From positions 1-31,324 of the forward strand of contig NZ_CP034144.1 of the NCBI RefSeq assembly GCF_003994855.1: 31,324 bases of DNA, read 5' to 3'. The position numbers and the translations under genes are program-made. Below, in pieces: positions 13,901 to 20,191 of the stretch (positions within the stretch are counted from its first letter, which is position 1; every line of letters starts with the position of its first letter). The DNA comes from Marinobacter sp. NP-4(2019) (GTDB taxonomy: Bacteria > Pseudomonadota > Gammaproteobacteria > Pseudomonadales > Oleiphilaceae). The notes below the pieces were generated by a model. The model was not told the origin of the DNA. It made no database searches and was given only the letters and a program-made list of their open reading frames with translations.

Positions 13901-14206
13901 TTAAATCGAATCCCCCTCCTGAGTCTCGTAGACCAGCTTTTTGTGTTCCTTCGCCAGTCGATCAGCTCCTTTCAAAAAGTCCGGCTCCCATTTCGCGCCC
14001 TTATTCAGAATCTCCAGAACAGATTCGGCGAAATCCTCAATGTCGAAAGGGCCGGCATAGCGCTTTACATGGGGAACCTCGAACCGATTGCTGGCATCGC
14101 CCACATCCAGCGCCTGGACAAAAGCGACCCGACCGACAACCCAAACCCGGCAGCGCGGATCGTTTTCGTCATAAACACAGTTCTGAGCGTTGTTCCAAAT
14201 TCTCAT
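13901..14206 (-). CDS. Uncharacterised 101-residue protein under a paired TTACATGTAA operator
   Basis: A strong GGAGG ribosome-binding site precedes the ATG at 14206. The product is soluble: an N-terminal beta-rich segment containing CRVWVVGRVAFVQAL, then a helical half with lysines, and no signal peptide. I do not recognise it. Its promoter is the twin of that of the unrelated gene at 5727-6095 (two TTACATGTAA palindromes, 27 bases apart), so both probably answer to one repressor. A hairpin follows the stop, so this is a monocistronic unit. Confidence 0.75.
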   Translation of the reverse strand: MRIWNNAQNCVYDENDPRCRVWVVGRVAFVQALDVGDASNRFEVPHVKRYAGPFDIEDFAESVLEILNKGAKWEPDFLKGADRLAKEHKKLVYETQEGDSI

Positions 14207-14233
14207 AATTTCCTCCGGTGCGTTGGTTATTTC

Positions 14234-14270
14234 TTACATGTAAGTATAGCAATAAAAATCTTACATGTAA
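14234..14270 (-). promoter_or_regulatory. Promoter flanked by two TTACATGTAA palindromes (second site)
   Basis: Palindromes lie at 14234-14243 and 14261-14270. On the minus strand a -35 CTTACA (14271-14266), a 17-base spacer and a -10 TATACT (14248-14243) are embedded between and within them, as at 6152-6188. The promoter quality is good, and the operator layout implies tight repression. Confidence 0.78.
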
Positions 14271-14384
14271 GGTCGTTTTACAATTCATTACAAAGAAATT
14301 TTGGGCGGCGCGAGGATCGCACCACTACCAACCAAAGCGCGGGAGCGGGGATAATCAGAACGGCTACAAACCTCAGGAGGCGAT

Positions 14385-14756
14385 ATGAATGAGCACTGGA
14401 TGGACGAAAGGGGTCGGGCAGGTTTACGTGCGGTCATAAACATCATGACCAAGTGGCAACTGGGAGAAAAAGACCAAGCTGAAATACTCAGAGTGAGTCC
14501 GGAGATGCTCAAAAGCCCTGATATCGCGGGCGGACTATCCACCGATCAACTCGAACGAATCTCGTATCTATTGAATATTCACGCCGAACTCCGGGAGCTT
14601 TTCCAGAATCCTGAAAATCACGGGCTCTATATGAACTCAAGGAATCAGAATCCCCCGTTCAACGGCCGCTCACCTCTGGAATTGATCCAGAATGGAGGGA
14701 AAGCGGGTCTCGATGAAGTTTTCAGGCATTTGGAGGCCATCAAATATGGGCAATGA
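14385..14756 (+). CDS. MbcA/ParS/Xre-type antitoxin-like protein (first of a tandem pair)
   Basis: The 123-residue protein starts at ATG 14385 behind AGGAGG. An N-terminal helical region (residues about 18-60, with LGEKDQAEILRVSPEML) resembles the Xre-like helix-turn-helix of these antitoxins. Residues about 75-120 look like the DUF2384 toxin-binding domain (NP.F.GRSPLELI..G...GLDEV...L). In the known systems such antitoxins neutralise a RES-domain NAD-degrading toxin encoded next door. No RES gene is present here. Instead a second related protein follows with an 11-base overlap. The assignment rests on pattern recognition. Confidence 0.6.
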   Translation: MNEHWMDERGRAGLRAVINIMTKWQLGEKDQAEILRVSPEMLKSPDIAGGLSTDQLERISYLLNIHAELRELFQNPENHGLYMNSRNQNPPFNGRSPLELIQNGGKAGLDEVFRHLEAIKYGQ

Positions 14757-15027
14757 AACCTTGTCAGATCGGATTTCTATGGCCGGCGAGTTGGGGTTAG
14801 AGGAAAGTGAGTTAACAGGCGCTTATGATGCCGCTCATCTCACAAATGAGGATCTCGAAGCCTTAAGGTCTGTGCTGGCTAAAAACATGGGAGGGGATCG
14901 GGAGAACATGGCACACTGGCTTAGAACGGAGAACAGCCAACTGGGGGCCGCCCCTTTAGACCTGGTTAAAACCCATGAAGGGTTTGAATCGGTGGTTGCT
15001 TGCCTGGAGAGAATCCTCAACCGATAG
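14746..15027 (+). CDS. DUF2384 (MbcA/ParS)-like protein, second of a tandem pair
   Basis: ATG 14746 lies inside the end of the preceding gene (11-base overlap), so translation is coupled; an upstream start at 14692 would overlap far more and lacks a ribosome-binding site. The 93-residue product ends in a clear toxin-binding-like segment: WLRTENSQLGAAPLDLVKTH, then EGFESVVACLERI. Its N-terminal half (LSDRISMAGELGLEESEL) is helical but not an obvious helix-turn-helix. It may have diverged after duplication of the upstream gene. No RES-type toxin follows; the next gene is convergent and broken by an insertion sequence. Confidence 0.6.
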   Translation: MGNETLSDRISMAGELGLEESELTGAYDAAHLTNEDLEALRSVLAKNMGGDRENMAHWLRTENSQLGAAPLDLVKTHEGFESVVACLERILNR

Positions 15028-15103
15028 GCTTTACTTAGCCGTGGGATAATTTCACCTCTCTTTGTGAGCCATCATCCTGAAAGATAATGAGCTTCTGTAG
15101 TGG

Positions 15104-15949
15104 TCAACTAATCCCGGACAGTATTTTAAGGTTTTCCTCAGCGGCAACGGGAGAAATACCACCGTTGAACGTGTGAGGTCGTTGCCGGTTGTAGTAGTCC
15201 ATCAGATAGCCACCAACATCTTTTTTGGCCTCAGGCAGGTTCCGATATCCCAAGGCCGGTATCCACTCAGATTTCAGGCTCCTGAACAGCCTCTCCATCG
15301 GTGCGTTGTCCCAGCAGTTGCCACGTCGGCTCATGCTTTGTGTCATTCGATAGCGCCATAGTCTCTGACGGAACTTACGGCTTGCATACTGGCTTCCCTG
15401 GTCCGAATGGAACATAACTTTCTCTGGGTGACCGCGCAGTTCCCAGGCGTGGTCCAGAGCTTTGACGACCAGATCTGCATCCGGACTGGATGACAACGCC
15501 CAACCAACAACGCGGCGAGCATACAGATCCAGCACGACAGCCAGATAACTCCACCGCTGGCCGCTCCAGACGTAGGTGATGTCACCACACCAAGCCTGAT
15601 TGGGCCGGTCTACCGTGAACTCGCGGGCCAGGTGGTTCGGGATATCCGGTCGTTCGACCGTGGCCTGCTTGTAAGCGTGAGGGCCTGGCTGCTTACAGAT
15701 CAGCCCCAACTCGCTCATCAGACGTCGAACCTTGAAGCGCCCGACGACAATGCCTTCTTCGCTGAGTAAGCCCTTTATTGTCCGGCTGCCGGCAGAGCTG
15801 CGGCTCTTCGTGAACAGCCGGTTTACCTGGGCCTTCAGGGCCAGACGCTCAACATCCACACGGTTCCGCCGTTGGCGGTATTCGTAGTAACTAGAACGAC
15901 TGATATCAAACGCATTGCAGACCATTTCAACAGGTATTCGCTCACTCAA
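15104..15949 (-). CDS. IS3-family transposase OrfB (DDE catalytic part)
   Basis: This catalytic part has an N-terminal HTH_21-like region followed by the retroviral-integrase-type core. The acidic triad lies in WCGDITYVWS, FHSDQGSQY and NCWDNAPMERLF, with the late R/K segment SLKSEW. The 281-residue frame from ATG 15949 continues open upstream to 16003. The active enzyme is therefore most likely the OrfAB fusion made by -1 slippage on the A6G heptamer at 16009-16003, about 387 residues long. It cuts and joins the element's ends through a figure-eight circle intermediate in this family. All three acidic residues are present. Confidence 0.93.
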   Translation of the reverse strand: MSERIPVEMVCNAFDISRSSYYEYRQRRNRVDVERLALKAQVNRLFTKSRSSAGSRTIKGLLSEEGIVVGRFKVRRLMSELGLICKQPGPHAYKQATVERPDIPNHLAREFTVDRPNQAWCGDITYVWSGQRWSYLAVVLDLYARRVVGWALSSSPDADLVVKALDHAWELRGHPEKVMFHSDQGSQYASRKFRQRLWRYRMTQSMSRRGNCWDNAPMERLFRSLKSEWIPALGYRNLPEAKKDVGGYLMDYYNRQRPHTFNGGISPVAAEENLKILSGIS

Positions 15950-15957
15950 CTGGTCTA

Positions 15958-16266
15958 TCAGCGCGTACGATTCATGTCGTCCGACATCAAGAGAGCGGTA
16001 GCCTTTTTTAGTATGTCTTTCTCCTGTTCAAGGCGCTTGCAGCGGGCTTCCAGCTCCTGAATACGGCGCTGCTCCGGGGTTAACGCCTTGCCCTTCGGGG
16101 TGACACCGTCACGCTCCTCGGTCAATTGGTTAACCCAGCGCCGGATAGCACTTTCACCAATTCCCAGAGACACGCTCGCCTGGGGAATCGTGTAACCTTG
16201 ATCCAGCACCAAGCTGGCTGCTTCCTGTTTGAACTCAGGAGAAAAAGAACGTCGCTTTCTGGTCAT
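15958..16266 (-). CDS. IS3-family OrfA (helix-turn-helix and leucine zipper)
   Basis: The 102-residue protein starts MTRKRRSFSPEFKQEA, the usual opening of IS3-family OrfA. A helix-turn-helix (IPQASVSLGIGESAIRRWV) follows, and then a coiled coil through QELEARCKRLEQEKDILKKA. It binds the terminal inverted repeats. Near its end the sequence A AAA AAG (16009-16003 on the minus strand) is a canonical -1 frameshift heptamer in the right phase, leading into the OrfB frame as G-Y-R-S. OrfA alone is made when no slippage occurs and usually moderates transposition. Confidence 0.92.
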   Translation of the reverse strand: MTRKRRSFSPEFKQEAASLVLDQGYTIPQASVSLGIGESAIRRWVNQLTEERDGVTPKGKALTPEQRRIQELEARCKRLEQEKDILKKATALLMSDDMNRTR

Positions 16267-16582
16267 CAGACACCTCGTTTATGGTGGCGATATTACCACC
16301 TACGTTGGTGTCCGGAATCATTGAACCACTACACTTCTTCTTACGCTCAGTTCGTTTGGTAAGGGTATACACACCATCGATCTTCTGGAGACGTTCAGCC
16401 TTACGCTTGCGCGCCTCTTTCATTAATTCATAAGTTGTCTTCATCGTTACGCCTTCTCTGAGCCTCTAACGCACTGTTTCATGCGAATTCAGATCATTCT
16501 GTACTGAAACCTCACCCCAGGCCAAGCCCGTCAACCTCATGAGAGACAGACCTGGTAAACATTTTTGTTGGGGTCTTTGCGG

Positions 16583-17437
16583 CTAGCTTTTCGCAGCCGG
16601 TTTCTCGGTCACTTCGCACTCCGCCAGGGCTTCACGCGCGGCGGCCAACTCGGCGGTTACCTGCCGGTTTTTTTCGTGTTCCTGGTTTAGCTGTTCCTGA
16701 ATCTTGATCGTTTGGTTTTGGGCCTGGCTGGCGTCTTTCCGCGCCTGAGCAAGCTCCTTTTTCAGTTCGGCCAGATCGGCTTTAAGGTCGGCGACGGCCT
16801 GGGCGGCGGCTGCCTCTCGGGCTTCCGACACGGCTGCGGCCTGGGCGGCCTGGGTGGCGGCTTCTTTTGCGTCGTCCCGGCGGCTGAGGGCGTCGGCCAG
16901 CTCGGTTTTCAGGGTAGTGACCTGATCGGTTAGGGCCTCCACTTTTAGCCGGCTAGTGGCCGTTTCCAGTCGTGCAGCTTCGGCAGCCTGGGCTTCGCGC
17001 TGCACCTGCTCGGCGAGTCGGTCGATTTCGGTTTTCCGTTCTTGGGCGACGGCCTGGGCGCGATCCCGGTCGGCTTCCAGTTGTTCGACCCGCTCCCGTA
17101 AAAGTTCCGCTTCTTCCTCCAGTCGCTCGCCTGCGGTGGCCAACTCGTCGGCGGTTGATTGGGCCTCGAGAGCGTCGGCTTCGGCCTCCGCTCGTGCGGC
17201 ACTAGCGGCCTTGTCGATCTCGGCCACCAGCGCGGCCTGTAGATCTGCCGGGAGCTGCGGCGCTTCCCTGCGGGCCTGTGGTTGTGTTGCTTTCCAGGCT
17301 TTTAAATGGCGGTGAACCGTGTTCGGGCTCCCGCCTATCAGGGCGCGGATTCGGTCGATGGTCGGGTTTTCGCCACGGCCTTTAAGCTCGTCGGCGGCCT
17401 GATTTACTTGGTCTGCAGTTATTCCTGGGCGGGCCAT
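16583..17437 (-). CDS. kfrA: KfrA-like DNA-binding coiled-coil protein
   Basis: The 284-residue product has an N-terminal KfrA-type DNA-binding domain (about 5-52, including ITADQVNQAADELKGRG, NPTIDRIRALIGGSPNTV and HRHLKAW). A very long Ala/Glu-rich coiled coil runs from about 70 to 275, with a short basic tail. In IncP plasmids KfrA represses its own promoter and forms filament-like oligomers that aid stable inheritance. It lies nine bases after a 56-codon gene and shares that gene's promoter, which has direct and inverted repeats suited to autoregulation. This part is visibly more GC- and Ala-rich than its surroundings, partly because of the coiled coil. Confidence 0.88.
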   Translation of the reverse strand: MARPGITADQVNQAADELKGRGENPTIDRIRALIGGSPNTVHRHLKAWKATQPQARREAPQLPADLQAALVAEIDKAASAARAEAEADALEAQSTADELATAGERLEEEAELLRERVEQLEADRDRAQAVAQERKTEIDRLAEQVQREAQAAEAARLETATSRLKVEALTDQVTTLKTELADALSRRDDAKEAATQAAQAAAVSEAREAAAAQAVADLKADLAELKKELAQARKDASQAQNQTIKIQEQLNQEHEKNRQVTAELAAAREALAECEVTEKPAAKS

Positions 17438-17446
17438 GATGACTCC

Positions 17447-17617
17447 TTAAATTTTTCTGAGGCCGGTAACTTCGGCAGTTTCGAGGGATCGCGGGCTAAG
17501 TTCGCCCTCGGCTTTTTTACCCGCCAAGTAGGCGGCGTGACTGGGGTTCCGGGCCGTCACTTCGTAATCCAGGACGACCGCGCCGGCTTCAATTTTGACC
17601 GCGTAATCGTATTCCAT
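17447..17617 (-). CDS. Small protein cotranscribed with kfrA
   Basis: I chose ATG 17617 because GAGGGG lies six bases upstream, giving 56 residues; a start at 17644 would add nine. The product, beginning MEYDYAVKIEAGAVVLDYEV, has beta-strand character and a helical second half (SHAAYLAGKKAEGEL). No family is recognised. As the first gene of the kfrA operon it might act with KfrA in stability, but only the position suggests this. Confidence 0.6.
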   Translation of the reverse strand: MEYDYAVKIEAGAVVLDYEVTARNPSHAAYLAGKKAEGELSPRSLETAEVTGLRKI

Positions 17618-17649
17618 ATCGCACCCCTCTGTTTCATATTCCATACTAT

Positions 17650-17693
17650 ATTATGTATTATACATAATATCATACATAATACAACACATAATA
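17650..17693 (-). promoter_or_regulatory. kfrA operon promoter with operator repeats
   Basis: On the minus strand a -35 TTGTAT (17684-17679), a 16-base spacer and a -10 TATAAT (17662-17657) make a good promoter. The -10 is the centre of a perfect palindrome, ATTATGTAT-T-ATACATAAT (17650-17668). Three direct copies of AYACATAATA follow at 12-base spacing from 17660, 17672 and 17684. KfrA is the likely ligand, as KfrA of RK2 binds its own promoter. Confidence 0.75.
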
Positions 17694-17787
17694 CAGTACG
17701 TTTACAATATTAATAAGGGCGCAGCCTCTACCAACAAAAATCTGAGAAGCTTACTCTGGTGAAACGATCAAAGAATGGGAATTCCTT

Positions 17788-18075
17788 ATGAGCGCAAAAG
17801 CATCCATTTCCGGCGGTGAACACTTCCATTTCTATACGGTAGAGCTGCTGTCAGAGGAACCACGATCGGTGTTTCTGGAACTCACACCGCCTCCGACGTA
17901 CGAACTTTCGAAAGACGTTTACCAGGGAAAAACAATAGAGAGTCTCACGGCCGAAATTCCCAGTGAAATTATGGATCGAATTGCAATCGACTGGATAAAG
18001 CGGAGAAAGCTACAAGACGCTGTCGGCGGCCCTGTAGGACTGGAATGGGGCTCACCGGATTGTCCATACGATTAA
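17788..18075 (+). CDS. Uncharacterised 95-residue protein, divergent from kfrA
   Basis: This soluble protein begins MSAKASISGGEHFHFYTVEL and has a beta-strand-rich first half and a helical second half (EIMDRIAIDWIKRRKLQDAV). It has no signal peptide and no family I can name. The ribosome-binding site is weak (GGGA before ATTCCTT). It is transcribed away from the kfrA operon, and the AT-rich operator region lies between them. It is followed by the longest non-coding stretch of the plasmid. Confidence 0.6.
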   Translation: MSAKASISGGEHFHFYTVELLSEEPRSVFLELTPPPTYELSKDVYQGKTIESLTAEIPSEIMDRIAIDWIKRRKLQDAVGGPVGLEWGSPDCPYD

Positions 18076-18617
18076 GATCGTCGCGGAAGGCTCCGCCCGT
18101 CGCTTCGCTCCTCCTGGTGCTCCTGCGTCGTGGACGATCGCAAGCGATCCCCCACTCCTTGCGAGCGGGATTACGGGAATCAGATTGAATTCAGAGGGGA
18201 CAGCGGAAAAGAAGGTAATCGGCGGACAACGCAAAAACGCAGAAACAGCTCGGCCAGGTGCCGCCCTCGGCTCACGCCGACCCCTGTATCCACGCCTTAA
18301 AAAAAGCGCTTCAACATGTCGCCGTGAACCAAGGGAATTCGCCCTCGGCGGTGCGCTCACTGACTGGTTTCAGGCTTATGACGTCTTGCCGGACTCGCCC
18401 CACCCTGCTGCGCCCAGTCGGTCAGATTGCTATGACTTTCGGGTTTCCTTCACCGCTGGCACCGTACTGGGTAAAGGCTCCTACTTTCACTCTCTGACTG
18501 CCATACGCGCCACCCTGAGCAGATCCCCTTGTAGGTGGCTAGGTACTCGAAAATGCCCAAAGCATCTTGATTCCAAGCATTTTCGGGGTTCGGGAGGACC
18601 GGAAGGCTTTTCAGGCG
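18076..18617. other. Long non-coding stretch, possible origin or decayed region
   Basis: No convincing gene is seen. Open frames occur but have poor composition and no ribosome-binding sites. The only clear structure is an inverted repeat, CGAAAATGC (18548-18556) with GCATTTTCG (18577-18585), about 40 bases before the small-RNA promoter. Because the plasmid has no recognisable Rep gene, this region with the adjoining small RNA is one candidate for replication control. A decayed gene is equally possible. Confidence 0.4.
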
Positions 18618-18646
18618 TTTACACCGGGAATGGTGTACACTAGAAT
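18618..18646 (+). promoter_or_regulatory. Promoter of the candidate small RNA
   Basis: A -35 TTTACA (18618-18623), a 17-base spacer and a -10 TAGAAT (18641-18646) match the vegetative sigma consensus well. The predicted start is near 18653. No protein frame with a ribosome-binding site follows before the terminator at 18733. Confidence 0.7.
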
Positions 18647-18652
18647 GGCTTA

Positions 18653-18762
18653 TCCGGTCTCGATCGCGCCCGGCCAAAGACGAGATTCCCGAGACCGAGG
18701 TGGATAGCCGGACGGCAATCCGGTCCACCCCTAAAAGCCCCGCTTTTCAGCGGGGCTTTTTT
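18653..18762 (+). ncRNA. Candidate structured small RNA (~110 nt)
   Basis: A good promoter is followed within 110 bases by a strong intrinsic terminator, and the interval is stem-rich. GGTCTCG (18656-18662) pairs with CGAGACC (18690-18696). GGTGGA (18699-18704) pairs with TCCACC (18724-18729), enclosing CCGGA/TCCGG. If transcription begins a few bases early, GGCTTATCC could also pair with GGATAGCC, which would exclude the second stem. Possible roles are an antisense or copy-control RNA of the plasmid, a host-regulating small RNA, or a regulated leader. I recognise no named family. No coding potential is visible. Confidence 0.6.
18733..18762 (+). terminator. Strong rho-independent terminator
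   Basis: The 11-bp stem AAAAGCCCCGC/GCGGGGCTTTT has a 6-base loop, and the T-run extends to six Ts. It ends the candidate small RNA. Confidence 0.92.
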
Positions 18763-18922
18763 GTGTTCGATTTCCGGAAAATACCCCTTTTTATTTTTCA
18801 ACGCAACTTTTGGCGTGAAAAACGTAAATATTTGACGAAACTCCTTTTTTTGATAAAACAACTTTTGCATTCGGGCAAGTAATTACACTTCCATTACGGA
18901 CCCTTTCAAGGACTTGGGAGCG
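18763..18922. other. AT-rich non-coding stretch
   Basis: This interval is clearly richer in A and T than the flanking DNA, with runs such as CTTTTTTTGATAAAAC. A weak plus-strand promoter-like pair, TTGACG (18832) and TAAAAC (18854), is 16 bases apart. AT-rich DNA next to a small-RNA gene would suit a melting region of an origin, but no clear DnaA box or iteron lies here. Confidence 0.35.
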
Positions 18923-18988
18923 CTAGGCGCGAATCGTCGCGGCCTGAAATCCGATCGCCTTCGCCGCATTGAAGGCGGCATCGAGTTG
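18923..18988 (-). pseudogene. C-terminal remnant of a second copy of the 85-residue gene
   Basis: Read on the minus strand, these 22 codons give LDAAFNAAKAIGFQAATIRA and a stop. The C-terminus of the gene at 19374-19631 is LDAAFAACRSVGFRAVTV with a few more residues, so the two are clearly related. The remnant begins immediately after the stop of the nucleotidyltransferase gene and has no start. It indicates an old duplication of the 85-residue gene, partly lost when the nucleotidyltransferase gene came to lie between the copies. Confidence 0.65.
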
Positions 18989-18990
18989 CC

Positions 18991-19362
18991 TTAGCCGATA
19001 GCGACCCCATCCCGGCGCACATTCGCCAGCAATCGTGGGTTTGAATGTGTGTCAGGGTTTTCCCACTCGCTTTCCCACACCGGCAGCGCCTCAATCCGTA
19101 AACCCGTTTCCAGCAGCAAATCGAACGACAGCGCGGCCAGTTCCAGCTTCGTTTCCACGTAATCCCCCGGCTCCCCGGCCATGATTACCGCCACATCGGC
19201 ATCGGATTCTTCGTGGTAATCGCCTCGCGCCCGACTGCCGAACAGGATCAGGGATTGAATATTGAGTGTTTGTCCGGCCAGGTCACCGAACCGAAAAATC
19301 GCCGACCGGACGTTAACCACTTTATCGAACGATTGCTGATGTTCCAGATCCATTTCCGCCAT
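18991..19362 (-). CDS. MNT-type nucleotidyltransferase (toxin-antitoxin-like)
   Basis: The 123-residue protein has the minimal nucleotidyltransferase signature: LFGSRARGDYHEESDADVAV, with G42-S43 and the metal-binding D54 and D56. In MNT-HEPN systems such proteins are antitoxins that add AMP to the HEPN toxin; other members stand alone or modify other partners. No HEPN gene is adjacent. It is the last gene of a three-gene operon with two small proteins (11-base gap upstream). Catalytic residues look intact, so it is probably active. Its target here is unknown. Confidence 0.8.
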   Translation of the reverse strand: MAEMDLEHQQSFDKVVNVRSAIFRFGDLAGQTLNIQSLILFGSRARGDYHEESDADVAVIMAGEPGDYVETKLELAALSFDLLLETGLRIEALPVWESEWENPDTHSNPRLLANVRRDGVAIG

Positions 19363-19373
19363 GCCCTACCCCA

Positions 19374-19631
19374 CTAACTTTGTGTCACCGTCACCGCCCG
19401 GAAGCCGACCGACCGACACGCAGCAAAGGCGGCATCGAGAGAATTGAACACCCGGACCACTTCGCCCCCCTGACGTTTCCGGTTCAGGATCATTGCCACC
19501 TTGGCCCCGTTCCGTCGCCGGAACTGACAGCACCAGCGCGAGGCCGGTCCTGGCTCCAGTGGTGCGGTGACGATCTCAGCGGCGAGCAAATCTCCCGCCT
19601 CAAACAGCAGTCGTAAACGGTCAAGCGTCAT
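19374..19631 (-). CDS. Uncharacterised 85-residue protein of the nucleotidyltransferase cassette
   Basis: The product has a strand-rich middle (CQFRRRNGAKVAMIL, VVRVFNSLDAAF) and ends GFRAVTVTQS. No family is recognised with confidence. Its start overlaps the end of the upstream 83-residue gene by 11 bases, and the nucleotidyltransferase gene begins 11 bases after its stop, so all three are likely cotranscribed and translationally coupled. A fragment of a second copy lies beyond the nucleotidyltransferase (18923-18988), which suggests this gene is a building block that travels with the cassette. Confidence 0.6.
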   Translation of the reverse strand: MTLDRLRLLFEAGDLLAAEIVTAPLEPGPASRWCCQFRRRNGAKVAMILNRKRQGGEVVRVFNSLDAAFAACRSVGFRAVTVTQS

Positions 19632-19872
19632 TGTCGTTGATTCCCTGGTGCTTCTTGTTTAAGTAGTCACTTAGCAGGGCCACCATTTCCGCACCGCTAA
19701 TCACTCGGGCACGTTTGAGTGCCACCACCAGATTTTCCAGGTCGTCCGGTCGCACGGTATCACCAGCCAGTGCGGTTGCGGTATCGGCCAGATCATCGGC
19801 AGCGGTTGGCTGGTAGCGAACGCAATGGCGACTGACCAGCTCAATAATTCGGTTGCGGGTGGGTTGTGACAT
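19621..19872 (-). CDS. Uncharacterised 83-residue protein, first gene of the cassette
   Basis: This acidic, all-helical small protein begins MSQPTRNRIIELVSRHCVRY and carries a helix ENLVVALKRARVISGAEMVA near residues 45-64. It is the promoter-proximal gene of the nucleotidyltransferase cassette. A perfect palindrome lies a dozen bases before its ATG (19885-19911), where a product of the operon could bind. It might be the antitoxin or regulator of the cassette, but no known family confirms that. Confidence 0.6.
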   Translation of the reverse strand: MSQPTRNRIIELVSRHCVRYQPTAADDLADTATALAGDTVRPDDLENLVVALKRARVISGAEMVALLSDYLNKKHQGINDNDA

Positions 19873-19884
19873 TTTTTGATTGTG

Positions 19885-19911
19885 CCTTTACAAATCGTAG
19901 ATTTGTAAAGG
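19885..19911 (-). promoter_or_regulatory. Perfect 12-bp-arm palindrome, likely operator
   Basis: CCTTTACAAATC and GATTTGTAAAGG surround GTA. The element sits directly upstream of the first cassette gene and contains TTTACA on the minus strand, a possible -35. It could also act as a terminator for genes upstream. Autorepression by a cassette protein is the simplest reading. Confidence 0.55.
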
Positions 19912-19985
19912 CCAGCTTGTCACAACGTTGGGGTTTTGTCGTGTCGGATCTAAGGAATGGGACCTTCCTTTTACCATAATCCCCG

Positions 19986-20144
19986 TTATTCGCAGTTCCC
20001 GCCTTCGTGGCGCTCAATGACGATAACGCCATTTTCGAGCGTTACGTCCACCTGGTCACCGATCCGAATCTCGGCAAGATCCATAATTTCCTGCGGGATG
20101 ACCACCACCAGATCCTCGCCATCCTGTTCGATTGTTGTCTGCAT
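19986..20144 (-). CDS. AbrB/MazE-like antitoxin
   Basis: This 52-residue frame begins MQTTIEQDGEDLVVVIPQEI. The pattern is that of a SpoVT-AbrB swapped-hairpin domain: a strand, 'VVIP.EI', a short helix, then 'RIGDQVDVTLENGVIVIE'. Such proteins are the DNA-binding antitoxins of MazEF- or VapBC-type modules. No MazF, PIN or other toxin gene follows; the next gene downstream is the 83-residue protein of the nucleotidyltransferase cassette, beyond a palindrome. It may be orphaned, or serve as transcriptional regulator of that cassette. It lies 47 bases downstream of another antitoxin-like gene. Confidence 0.75.
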   Translation of the reverse strand: MQTTIEQDGEDLVVVIPQEIMDLAEIRIGDQVDVTLENGVIVIERHEGGNCE

Positions 20145-20191
20145 TCAACATGCCTCACGTTGTCAGTGTCTGATTTCCGAGCGCTTCAGGG

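Larger units (their letters stand above)
15096..16333 (-). mobile_element. Complete IS3-family insertion sequence (1238 bp)
   Basis: The ends are imperfect inverted repeats, each beginning TGTAGTGGT and sharing a CCGGACA block about 18 bases in. The direct target repeat CTTC flanks both sides (15092-15095 and 16334-16337). A 4-bp duplication and 1.24 kb length suit the IS3 family. Both open reading frames and the frameshift signal are intact, so the element may still be active. It disrupts a 55-codon plasmid gene. Confidence 0.93.
15035..16444 (-). pseudogene. Small 55-codon gene interrupted by an IS3-family element
   Basis: The frame starts MKTTYELMKEARKRKAERLQ at 16444 (GAGAAGG upstream as ribosome-binding site) and runs 107 bases before the element. 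If the element (15096-16333) and one copy of the 4-bp target repeat are removed, the frame continues without a break into KKKLIIFQDDG and ends SHG at 15035-15037, giving a 55-residue basic protein. The exact restoration of a frame shows that a real gene was hit. It is convergent with the tandem MbcA/ParS-like genes. Its function is unknown; the size and charge would suit a DNA-binding regulator. Confidence 0.75.

Noticed and set aside
14288..14542. Minus-strand frame opposite the first DUF2384-like gene
   Set aside because: The plus-strand gene has AGGAGG and a domain pattern; the opposite frame has neither.
18185..18643. A 152-codon open frame in the non-coding stretch
   Set aside because: It has no ribosome-binding site, unnatural composition, overlaps the small-RNA promoter, and competes with equal frames on the other strand.
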